64,000 bases of DNA from Bacillota bacterium (GTDB lineage Bacteria > Bacillota > Clostridia > Christensenellales > UBA1242), in NCBI GenBank assembly GCA_009787915.1, contig WQSK01000001.1:1-64000 (forward strand), read 5' to 3'. The position numbers and the translations under genes are program-made. Within the stretch, counting starts at the first letter, position 1; each line of letters opens with the position of its first letter. This document shows, one piece after another, positions 36,496 through 44,300 of the stretch. The notes beneath the pieces were generated by a model. That model did not search any database. It saw only the letters and a program-made list of their open reading frames with translations, and was not told where the DNA came from.

Positions 36496-37020
36496 ATGGA
36501 AAAAAAGTGTTTCATGGGCGCAGTTACGGCAGATGGTTTTGTTGGTTTCTTTAAAGAAATCGTTGATATGTATGGGCTAAAAAAACTGTACATTATAAAG
36601 GGTGGCTCTGGTGTGGGTAAGAGTACTTTCATGCGGAAGTTCGCCGAGTTGTTTCCCCTAAACCCAAAGATGCTTGTTTATTGCAGCAATGACCCAAAGT
36701 CCCTAGACGGTGTTATCATAGAGGACCTTGGAATCGGGATGATTGACGGGACGGCACCGCATATGACCGACCCAAAGTATCCAGGTCTTTGCGAAGAGAT
36801 TATTGATTTGGCTGGGTTTATCGATTCCGAGAGGCTGGCGTCAACCGCGACCATTCAGGCGGTAAAGCAACGTGCTGATGAAAAAACGGTTGCTTATAAC
36901 GAAGCATACACCGCATTGGCAAGGGCACGAACTGCGCACGCAAAACTTGAATCAATGTATACGGGTGCTGTGGATTTTGAATCTATAGATAAATTCTTTG
37001 ACGCAAAGTTTCGGTCTTGA
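36496..37020 (+). CDS. P-loop ATPase-like protein, short
   Basis: 174 residues. A Walker A motif (GGSGVGKST) lies near residue 35 after a strand typical of P-loop NTPases. The opening and the CSNDPKSLDGVIIEDLGIGMIDGTAPH segment resemble the N-terminal domain of a family of paired P-loop ATPases of unknown function in Bacillota, which are usually about twice as long. The C-terminal part is a coiled helix. It may be a natural single-domain form or a truncated copy. Confidence 0.65.
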   Translation: MEKKCFMGAVTADGFVGFFKEIVDMYGLKKLYIIKGGSGVGKSTFMRKFAELFPLNPKMLVYCSNDPKSLDGVIIEDLGIGMIDGTAPHMTDPKYPGLCEEIIDLAGFIDSERLASTATIQAVKQRADEKTVAYNEAYTALARARTAHAKLESMYTGAVDFESIDKFFDAKFRS

Positions 37021-37042
37021 AATTATTCTGAATAATTTTTGT
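37021..37042 (+). terminator. weak intrinsic terminator
   Basis: AATTATT and AATAATT form a 7-bp stem with a CTG loop, followed by TTT. It is A/T only and so probably weak. Confidence 0.45.
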
Positions 37043-37044
37043 TA

Positions 37045-37072
37045 TTGAACACACAATATCACTACCTATATT
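37045..37072 (+). promoter_or_regulatory. promoter with ordinary leader
   Basis: TTGAAC (37045-37050), 16 bp, TATATT (37067-37072). The leader carries a very strong ribosome binding site, AGGGGGTGAT, about 6 bases before ATG 37095. Confidence 0.5.
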
Positions 37073-37094
37073 CCAGAGAAAGGGGGTGATATTA

Positions 37095-37325
37095 ATGAAA
37101 GGTTTTTCTATTGCAGCACTTATCGTTCTTGCAGTTGGTCTTACAATGGCAATTGTCGGAGCAATCTTCAACGACATCGCATGGACAGGTAACTTCCAAC
37201 CAACAAATCTTGCTGATGTTATGCAAACAATCGGTTACATAGCAGCGGCTCTTGCTGGTATCGTGCTTGTTGCTCTTGGCGTTTCTCACGCAGTACGTGA
37301 CGGCGAACATCACGGCAAAAAGTAA
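37095..37325 (+). CDS. small two-helix membrane protein
   Basis: 76 residues. Hydrophobic helices lie at about 3-25 and 45-65, with a charged, His-rich tail (RDGEHHGKK). The strong ribosome binding site and the flanking terminators suggest a well-expressed single-gene unit. The ATG at 37095 is preferred to an in-frame codon at 37086 because it is properly spaced from the AGGGGGTGAT. No family recognised. Confidence 0.65.
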   Translation: MKGFSIAALIVLAVGLTMAIVGAIFNDIAWTGNFQPTNLADVMQTIGYIAAALAGIVLVALGVSHAVRDGEHHGKK

Positions 37326-37377
37326 TCGTTTAAAAACGATAGAAAAAAAGCCCGACTCTTGACAGTTGGGCTTTTTT
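37325..37377 (+). terminator. double terminator that contains a promoter -35
   Basis: A first hairpin pairs ATCGTTT with AAACGAT (37325-37340). A second pairs AAAAAAGCCC (about 37344-37353) with GGGCTTTTTT (37368-37377). The loop of the second holds TTGACA, the -35 of the next promoter. A close copy of this second hairpin is at 58164-58196. Confidence 0.7.
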
Positions 37378-37387
37378 GTGATATATA
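37359..37387 (+). promoter_or_regulatory. promoter overlapping terminator, leaderless type
   Basis: TTGACA (37359-37364), 17 bp made mostly of the terminator stem and T-tract, TATATA (37382-37387), 6 bp to ATG 37394. Confidence 0.6.
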
Positions 37388-37393
37388 TTTTTT

Positions 37394-37914
37394 ATGGATA
37401 TATTAAAAAAACAAAAAAGACTATTGGCAAAATGCTTACTGACCCAGAGATTACGGAAACAACACCTGAGGCGTATCATTATACTGGGCTTGGTGAATCG
37501 CTTAGGTTTGATGGTGGTTCGCTTGAGTACGCGAAATATTCAGATGGCATGTTTGGCGAATTTTGTTCGGTGTTTAAACATAAGGATGCGGACATATCGA
37601 GGTTGAATGTCGAAGTCAGCGAAATACATGATGTGGTAGGTATTGATAATAATTTCTTTCGTGTGGACGGATACCCTGTGCTTAAAGAGGAGTTTGATTT
37701 TAAAAAATCGACCGTAAAGGTTGATGTGTCTAATTTCAAAACGCCTGCACCGCTGGATGAAATTGACCAGTCTATGTACGATTTGCTGAACGAGGAATTG
37801 GAACCAAGACAAATGACAAGACCTATGACTGAGGCCGACAAAAGATATGTCGAGTTTAAACTTGATTGTGCGCTTGCCCGTGTCAAGAAAATTGAAGAAG
37901 ATTTTACGTTGTAA
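37394..37914 (+). CDS. hypothetical protein; start and frame uncertain
   Basis: The long reading frame is certain from ATG 37432 to 37914 (160 residues). It is acidic, soluble and of no recognised family. The promoter geometry, however, points to the ATG at 37394, which is in another frame. Adding one A in the A-run at about 37406 would join the two and extend the protein at its N-terminus. So there is either a homopolymer error, slippage, or a true start at 37432 with a 38-base leader. Residues near the end (EADKRYVEFKLDCALARVKKIEEDF) are helical. Confidence 0.6.
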
Positions 37915-37937
37915 TTTAAAAAACAATGTGTTAATGT
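37909..37937 (+). promoter_or_regulatory. promoter, leaderless type
   Basis: TTGTAA (37909-37914), 17 bp, TAATGT (37932-37937), 5 bp to ATG 37943. The -35 overlaps the upstream stop codon. Confidence 0.5.
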
Positions 37938-37942
37938 AAGAT

Positions 37943-39511
37943 ATGATTTCAGCAATTAATGTTTCTTTGCAGTACGGAAAGCGTGTGCTTTTCAAAGACG
38001 TGAACCTAAAATTCGTGGCGGGCGAATGCTATGGCATCATCGGTGCGAACGGTTCGGGCAAGTCCACCTTTTTAAAAATCCTGGGTGGCGAGATAAACCC
38101 AAACAAGGGCGAAATCGTAATTGAAAAGCGTCGCCGTATGTCGGTTTTGGCTCAGGACCAAAATGCTTTCAACGATATGACGGCCATAGAGTGCGTTATA
38201 GGCGGGCATGAAAAACTTTTTAAGTTGTTAAAAGAACAAGAAACACTTTATGCACTTGGTGAGGACATCACGGATGCGCAGGGGATTCGTTTGGCTGATA
38301 TTATGAACGAGTTCACGGCACTCGACGGTTGGGAGGCAGAGGGTAATGCGGCGAGCATGCTTAACGGCATGAAAATCCCGTCCGATATTCAAACAAAACT
38401 TATGAAAGATATTGACCCTAAATTAAAGGTCAAGATTTTGTTGGCGAGGGCCCTCTTTGGTAACCCAGATATCTTGGTTATGGACGAGCCCACAAACAAC
38501 CTAGACCTAGCAGGGGTTCGTTGGTTGGAGAACTTTTTGTTGGATTTCAAAAACACGGTTATTATCGTTTCGCACAACCGACATTTCTTGAACAAAGTCT
38601 GTACCCATATTTGTGACGTTGATTACTCGCAAATCAATATGTTTGTTGGGAATTATGACTTTTGGTATGAAACCAGCCAGTTGATTTTGCGCCAGCAAAA
38701 AGAGGCAAACAAGAAGGCATCCGACCGCGCGGAAGAATTAAAAAGTTTCATCGCTCGATTTAGTGCAAACGCGTCAAAAAGCAAACAGGCTACGAGTAGA
38801 AAAAAGGAGTTGGAGAAACTCACAATCGAGGACATCAAGCCATCAAGCCGCAAATACCCGTATGTTAATTTTGAAATGGAACGCGACTTGGGTAACGAAG
38901 TGTTGGCGGTTGAAAACCTAACACTTGATGGGTTTTTTAAAAATGTTTCTTTTAGACTAAACAAAGGTGAAAGGGTTGCGGTGCTTTCGGAAAACTCGCA
39001 AACTGCGTCAAAGTTTTTTGATTGTCTTATGGGAAAAATTAAACCGACTTCGGGAACTGTTACATTTGGTAAAACCGTAAACCCGTCGTATCTTCCGTCG
39101 AACAACGATAGTTACTTTAAGGGGAACAAGTTAAGCCTAGTGGATTGGTTAAAACAATATTCCACCGAAACGCACGAGAGTTTCATTCGTGGGTGGCTTG
39201 GGCGTATGTTGTTTAGCGGGGAAGAAGCCCTTAAGCAGGTAAACGTCCTATCGGGTGGTGAAAAGGTTAGATGTATGTTGGCAAAAACCATGTTGGAAAA
39301 AGGAAACTTTCTTATATTGGACGAACCAACAAACCACCTTGATTTGGAATCAATTACGGGACTTAACGACGGTATGAAAAAATTCAAAGGCGTCATGATG
39401 TTCGCGACCCAAGACGAAGAAATTATGGCTACAGTTGCAAACAGAATTATGGAAATAAACCCCTCTAAATTTGTTGACAAAATGTCGACTTATGGGGAAT
39501 ACTTAGGTTGA
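37943..39511 (+). CDS. ABC-F ATPase with one degenerate nucleotide site
   Basis: 522 residues, two ATPase domains joined by a charged linker, no membrane helices: an ABC-F protein of the ribosome-acting class. Domain 1 has intact Walker A GANGSGKS (34-41), Walker B DE (181-182) and switch His (211), but its signature is replaced by KDIDPKLK (155-162). Domain 2 has an intact signature LSGGEK (436-441) and Walker B, but its Walker A reads SENSQTASK (349-357) and its switch His is Gln (490). Thus the composite site made of Walker A 1 and signature 2 is intact and the other is lost. Confidence 0.88.
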   Translation: MISAINVSLQYGKRVLFKDVNLKFVAGECYGIIGANGSGKSTFLKILGGEINPNKGEIVIEKRRRMSVLAQDQNAFNDMTAIECVIGGHEKLFKLLKEQETLYALGEDITDAQGIRLADIMNEFTALDGWEAEGNAASMLNGMKIPSDIQTKLMKDIDPKLKVKILLARALFGNPDILVMDEPTNNLDLAGVRWLENFLLDFKNTVIIVSHNRHFLNKVCTHICDVDYSQINMFVGNYDFWYETSQLILRQQKEANKKASDRAEELKSFIARFSANASKSKQATSRKKELEKLTIEDIKPSSRKYPYVNFEMERDLGNEVLAVENLTLDGFFKNVSFRLNKGERVAVLSENSQTASKFFDCLMGKIKPTSGTVTFGKTVNPSYLPSNNDSYFKGNKLSLVDWLKQYSTETHESFIRGWLGRMLFSGEEALKQVNVLSGGEKVRCMLAKTMLEKGNFLILDEPTNHLDLESITGLNDGMKKFKGVMMFATQDEEIMATVANRIMEINPSKFVDKMSTYGEYLG

Positions 39512-40122
39512 TGGCAAAAGTAAAGAGAGAAAAGAACAAAAACACCGCTGTCAAAGCGGAGGCCTCATGGGTGGAATTTTATTCCGACATTAAGGTGCCT
39601 GAACTCAAGAAATTGATGTTGGCACGCAGAAATGAAACCACTGGTAAAATCGGCAAAGACCCAGATAAGTACAAAGCATTGTGCAAAGAAGAGGACAAGT
39701 TGTTTGAGGAAATCCTTGAGGGCATTAAAAACAATGCCTCTATGACTACGCCTGAAAAGATTAAGGTTTTGGAACAAATTGATTCAAAAGACTCTCCTTT
39801 TGAATTGGAGCATACATCGGCATTGCATTTCCTTAAGAAAAAATTGTCGAATTCGACAAACCCATTGGATACCGACGGTGTTGACGAGGTCGATGATTCG
39901 GACCCTGTCGGTACAGGGCGCGAAGACTTTTTTGGGAAGTTGGGGAGTTCTATCATAAGCCTTTATAATGAAGGAAAGGCAGGTCAAGGTTTGACATTTG
40001 TCGAGTACCGAAAAAACGTTATGAACGCTCTCCACGAAAAGGGTACGCTAAGCAAGGTTGCTCATAAACAAATGATGGGTGTTCTTGGAGAAGATGAAGA
40101 AACGCTGGAGGTAGAAGTATAA
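39511..40122 (+). CDS. hypothetical acidic protein
   Basis: 203 residues, charged and low in hydrophobics, with an Asp-rich middle (DTDGVDEVDDSDPVGTG) that looks like a disordered linker between two helical parts. The start overlaps the ABC-F stop (TGATG), so it is coupled to it. No family recognised; possibly an accessory to the ABC-F protein. Confidence 0.65.
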   Translation: MAKVKREKNKNTAVKAEASWVEFYSDIKVPELKKLMLARRNETTGKIGKDPDKYKALCKEEDKLFEEILEGIKNNASMTTPEKIKVLEQIDSKDSPFELEHTSALHFLKKKLSNSTNPLDTDGVDEVDDSDPVGTGREDFFGKLGSSIISLYNEGKAGQGLTFVEYRKNVMNALHEKGTLSKVAHKQMMGVLGEDEETLEVEV

Positions 40123-40367
40123 TGAAGAATAGTGTTTTGGCGGTTCCAGGTGTCAACAAAGGTTTGTTAGACGGAAAAGTTTGTGAATTTTTTGCGTATG
40201 GTGTCGAGGTAAAAAAACTTGGCAACGGTGTGACCAAGCAACTTGGTTTGTTCCACAAGTTGGGTGAACTCAACCCATTTATATATGAGATAACAGGTGA
40301 AAGTTATACACGTGTTTCGGAAGCCGATGCACAATATAAAGAACTGGCTGCTGCTTTCGGCGGTTAA
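40122..40367 (+). CDS. hypothetical small protein
   Basis: 81 residues, soluble, Gly-rich at the start (VPGVNKGLLDGKVCEFFAYGVE). The start overlaps the upstream stop (TAATG), making it the third gene of the ABC-F unit. It ends directly before a 190-bp inverted repeat. No family recognised. Confidence 0.6.
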   Translation: MKNSVLAVPGVNKGLLDGKVCEFFAYGVEVKKLGNGVTKQLGLFHKLGELNPFIYEITGESYTRVSEADAQYKELAAAFGG

Positions 40368-40370
40368 GCA

Positions 40371-40560
40371 GGGACGGCAAAGGTTGCGTCGGGGAGCGGA
40401 TTTAGTTTTTGCAGTTTGCAATCTTTTCCCGAAAATCGCTTCAAGACAATTTATTGAGATTTATAACTAAAGAGTATAAAAGCCTTGAAAGTGATTTCTC
40501 GGCAAAAGTGCAAACCTTGCAAAAACTAAATCCGCTCCCCTCGCAACCTTTTACTGCCCC
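40371..40560. repeat. 190-bp inverted repeat (MITE-like or structured RNA)
   Basis: Two arms of about 65 bp are nearly complementary. GGGGAGCGGATTTAGTTTTT at about 40396-40415 matches the complement of AAAAACTAAATCCGCTCCCC at about 40521-40540 without mismatch. The ends GGGACGGCAAAGGTTGCG and CGCAACCTTTTACTGCCCC also pair with a few gaps. The inner about 60 bases hold CTTCAAG and CTTGAA, which pair too. No reading frame of note lies inside. No T-tract follows, so it is not a simple terminator. It may be a miniature transposable element, or an RNA with a long rod. Confidence 0.75.
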
Positions 40561-40610
40561 CTATTTAAAAAAGAATGTATTAAATTTTTGTCTTTGCACA
40601 CATTAGTTCT

Positions 40611-41318
40611 ATGTACAAAGACGATAAAACAACGGAACACAAAAGAGATACTCACGGTAACGTGGTACAAGACAAACGTGGACGCAGACGCGGTCCATCT
40701 GGGTTTTTAACAGCCCTCGGGGTAACAATGGCATTGGCCCTAACACTCACAGGGTTGCTACTTCATACGAGCATCCAACAAAACGAGGCTAACCTTGCCC
40801 GTATTCAAAACCTCCAGCAGGAAAATGCGATGATACGCAGTTCTCTTGAACATGCGAACGAGTCATTGACGCGCTCTGCGGTAACAGAGCAAACCGCCGA
40901 ACCAACAACTGATGTTGTTTCAGAGCCAGTTGCAGAAGAACTTTCACTTGAGCCAGTTGCTGTTGAACAAACAGAGCAACCTGTGACAGCGCAAGAACCT
41001 GTTGTAACCCCACTTGTAGACCCAGCGGTTGAATCCGTACCTGCACCGACAGAACAAGTTGCCGAGCCTGCTGTATCTGTTTTTAAACAAACCACGCCTA
41101 TTGCACCTGTGGTAAAACCAGTTGTAGAAGTCGAAGTGGATGTGGATGCCTCGCCCGTAATCAAAGCGAGCCCAGTTGTAACCAGCAACCCTGCTATGGT
41201 GACAGAACAACCAGTTTCTCAATTCGCAAGGGCAGTACCGTTGCCAGCAGAGATTGTTTGCGAAGATGGTGTTTGCACAAAAATATTAGATGTTGACAAC
41301 CGAGGCTCAGAAAGATAA
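40611..41318 (+). CDS. single-pass membrane protein, Pro/Glu/Val-rich
   Basis: 235 residues. A basic cytoplasmic N-terminus (about 1-30), one membrane helix (about 32-51), a short coiled coil (QNEANLARIQNLQQENAMI), and then about 130 residues rich in Pro, Val, Glu and Thr that look extended and extracellular. The C-terminus has CEDGVC. It is directly upstream of the 1696-residue surface protein, whose promoter overlaps its end. A role in presenting or spanning the wall is inference. Confidence 0.7.
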   Translation: MYKDDKTTEHKRDTHGNVVQDKRGRRRGPSGFLTALGVTMALALTLTGLLLHTSIQQNEANLARIQNLQQENAMIRSSLEHANESLTRSAVTEQTAEPTTDVVSEPVAEELSLEPVAVEQTEQPVTAQEPVVTPLVDPAVESVPAPTEQVAEPAVSVFKQTTPIAPVVKPVVEVEVDVDASPVIKASPVVTSNPAMVTEQPVSQFARAVPLPAEIVCEDGVCTKILDVDNRGSER

Positions 41319-41321
41319 TAT
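41293..41321 (+). promoter_or_regulatory. promoter of giant surface protein, leaderless type
   Basis: TTGACA (41293-41298), 17 bp, TAATAT (41316-41321), 6 bp to ATG 41328. It lies inside the last codons of the upstream gene. Confidence 0.7.
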
Positions 41322-41327
41322 AGACCT

Positions 41328-44300
41328 ATGACTAACTTTAGAAGAAGAAGTGTTTTGCGAAAGTTTGCGGTATTGGGCATTGCATCAATATTCGTTTTGA
41401 CAGGTTTCATTGGCGGGGCATTCGTGCCGTTGGTTCAACGTGCTATGGCTGCATCATTGGTTCCAAACATGAGGATTCAAAATCTCCCACGTCCAAGTGT
41501 CGAAATCGGAACACGTATCCACGAGGCTGGTATTCCAACTGTTAGTGGTTTAGGCGGTGGCGACATTGTTTACATGGCACTTGTTCGCGGTGGAATTACA
41601 GAATTTCGTGCGCGCACAACTGCGAACTGGAGTAACACGGGTGTCGACATGGTTGTGCCTCTGACAGCAGAATACAATCGCCGTGCAGTTTATTCATGGA
41701 GAATTTATCTTCAGCGTCCTGCAATCTCACCTGCTACTGGTTTCAGATACGACCTTCTTCATTCTCATAACATAGATGTTTACCAAGGTCAGTTCCGTTT
41801 TGAAATCCCGACCTCTGCAAGACATTACCACGATGGTAACGCTATAAGTTTCATCCCTAACGTGGCAATTCCTGGGCAACGTGTTCTTATGCCACTTCCT
41901 AACCAATTTATCGACAATGCGGGGAATGATTTGTTTGATAACAATACCCCTGACGTTGCATTGATGCGTCGGGCAATTTTGGCGGACTGGAATCGTAACC
42001 AAATCCCAGGTGTGGCGGATAGTGATGACCCAGCAAACGATGCGGTCAACACACAAATCGCGAACGACCCGAACCTTTTCCGCAGACTTGTTTGGGCAAA
42101 CACAACAATTCAGTTCTTTGGCCCAGGTAAAGGCGCGGCTCCAAGACAAATATACACAGGTAACCAAGTAAACGACGCAACTGGTACCAATGCATCACGT
42201 GTTTTCCAAAGTTCACTCCGTGGTGAGTTCCGTGCCCAGTTTGAATTCAACCACCCACGTATTCAATCAAGAACAAGCACAGATTCTTGGCAAGTAGAAG
42301 GTGTTACAATCAACACAGGCGGTACATCTGTCACAGCCAACGAAGCAAACATCCGCGAAAACGTAGTGTTTACTATGCCACCTGCTTTTGGTGCTATGTC
42401 TGGTGCTTTTACATTGAACCAATATTTCCAATTGCCATTGCCAACTATCAACATTGCGACACGCTCTGACACAGACGCTCTTGACCTTCCTATGGGGCAC
42501 GTTTCTTTCCCAAACACAAACTCTATGGTAAGTTACACATTTATTACCGTAGAACATTTTGACCTCCAAAATAACAGAACAAATCTTTACAACAACATTC
42601 GTTTGACCGCAGAGAACGGATACCGTTTCCGTCCAACAACGTTTGGTTCTTTCCGATTTGTTTATCACACAACAACACCATTTGGTGTAGGTTTCGTAGA
42701 ACAAATTGGTGCAAACGACCCTCAATATCACAACCGTGTTGTAGTTGTACAAGATGGCGGGCAAAGTTTCATCCAATATACTCCGCACAACCTTTTCCGT
42801 ATTACAAACAACGCTGTTGCACCGTCACTTAGATGGACGCTCCCGTTCAACTATCATTTGGTTTCAACATTGACAGGTGACGATGCGGCTGCGGTTACTG
42901 CGTACAACGCGGCGATGTATAACACTGCTCTTCATATTCTTCCAACTCATACAATTGCTTTGGCCGAGGCAAACCCATTGTTCAATCTTGCGGCAAACAG
43001 CCCAGACCGTATTCTTGAACACATTGTTCCAAGTTCAAACACGGCTATCGTTGAAAGAACACAACGCGATGGTGCTTTGTTTAACAACGCGCCTGACCTT
43101 TCACACTTTATGCCAGGTATGGGAAGTACACCTGTAACAATCATCCCTACAAACGGACAAATTGTTATTCCTGCATTGTTGGGACTTAACAACGTTTCAT
43201 CAAGCCGACAACTTACATACAGCATCACAATCACACGCAGACGTACCGACTCGGCAGATACCGACAGTGTTCAATTCACAACATCTCCGACTGCACAACT
43301 TGTAAATGATACAGACCGTTCTGTTTTCCGTCTTGATAACAGAAGGCCACTTATCATTGAATTCGGTCAAGGAACCGCAGAAGTACAACGCGGACGTTTC
43401 ACAAACGGCACACAAAGCGAAGTACATATAAGAAGTTTCGGCAACACACAAATCCCAGTCGCGCAAACATATGAAATCGCAATTGAAATTATTGACAACG
43501 CTTCTGTTTTGGGCTCTGGCGGAAACATGATGACACCTACAATCAGACACTCTTTCAGAATCGATGACAACATTGGTAACACGGTTACCGACCACCAAGA
43601 ACTCCGCCCGTCTTTCAGCGGTACCCCAAACCCAGTTCGCACAGGTCTTTATGTTCGTGACACACTTAACTTCCGTGAACTTGGTGTATGGTGTGATTCT
43701 TCAAACAATGTTGCAGTAGATTACTATATTGTTTGGAATACATCCGCTGGTGCTGCCGCCGACGGTTTCCAAACCAACGCTGTCCGTATCCAAGACAGAC
43801 ATATCCGTAGCAACACAATCTTGTTCCCATTGGATGTACGTTCAAACCCTGATGCACAACCTCTTATTACTTATCTTGATGCAAACCCGTCGGCTTCGTT
43901 TACCATTGTTGCCATTGCAAGAAACAGACACGCACTTGTGAGCCAAGTTTATAATAATTTCCAACCACGTAGCGACACATACCCTGTAGACCCTACTGGT
44001 CGTAACGATGTGCTTACATTTGACGAACTTCATACTTTCTTGACCGCAACAAATATTGTTGAAGCAAGAGATAATTTGCCTGCAGGAACAAACATTTCGT
44101 TCTCAAGGTTTACATTGAACAACTTTGGTGGTGGGGTTGCACAAACACTTGCTCTAACACCAATAACAGGTGCCGTTCGCGACACACGTGTTAATATTAC
44201 AGCAAATATCAGGAATGCGGCTGCTGGACAAATTGACACCAACATCAACGCGCAAGTTGTAACCCCGTCTGGCAGAACACTTACAGTTTCGGGTGCACCT

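Noticed and set aside
37366..37431. N-terminal extension of the 37432 gene back to 37366
   Set aside because: It would translate the terminator stem and T-run and has no start signal.
40371..40560. 6S RNA or intrinsic terminator
   Set aside because: The arms pair too perfectly for 6S RNA, no T-tract follows, and there is no promoter in front; kept as an inverted repeat of open nature.
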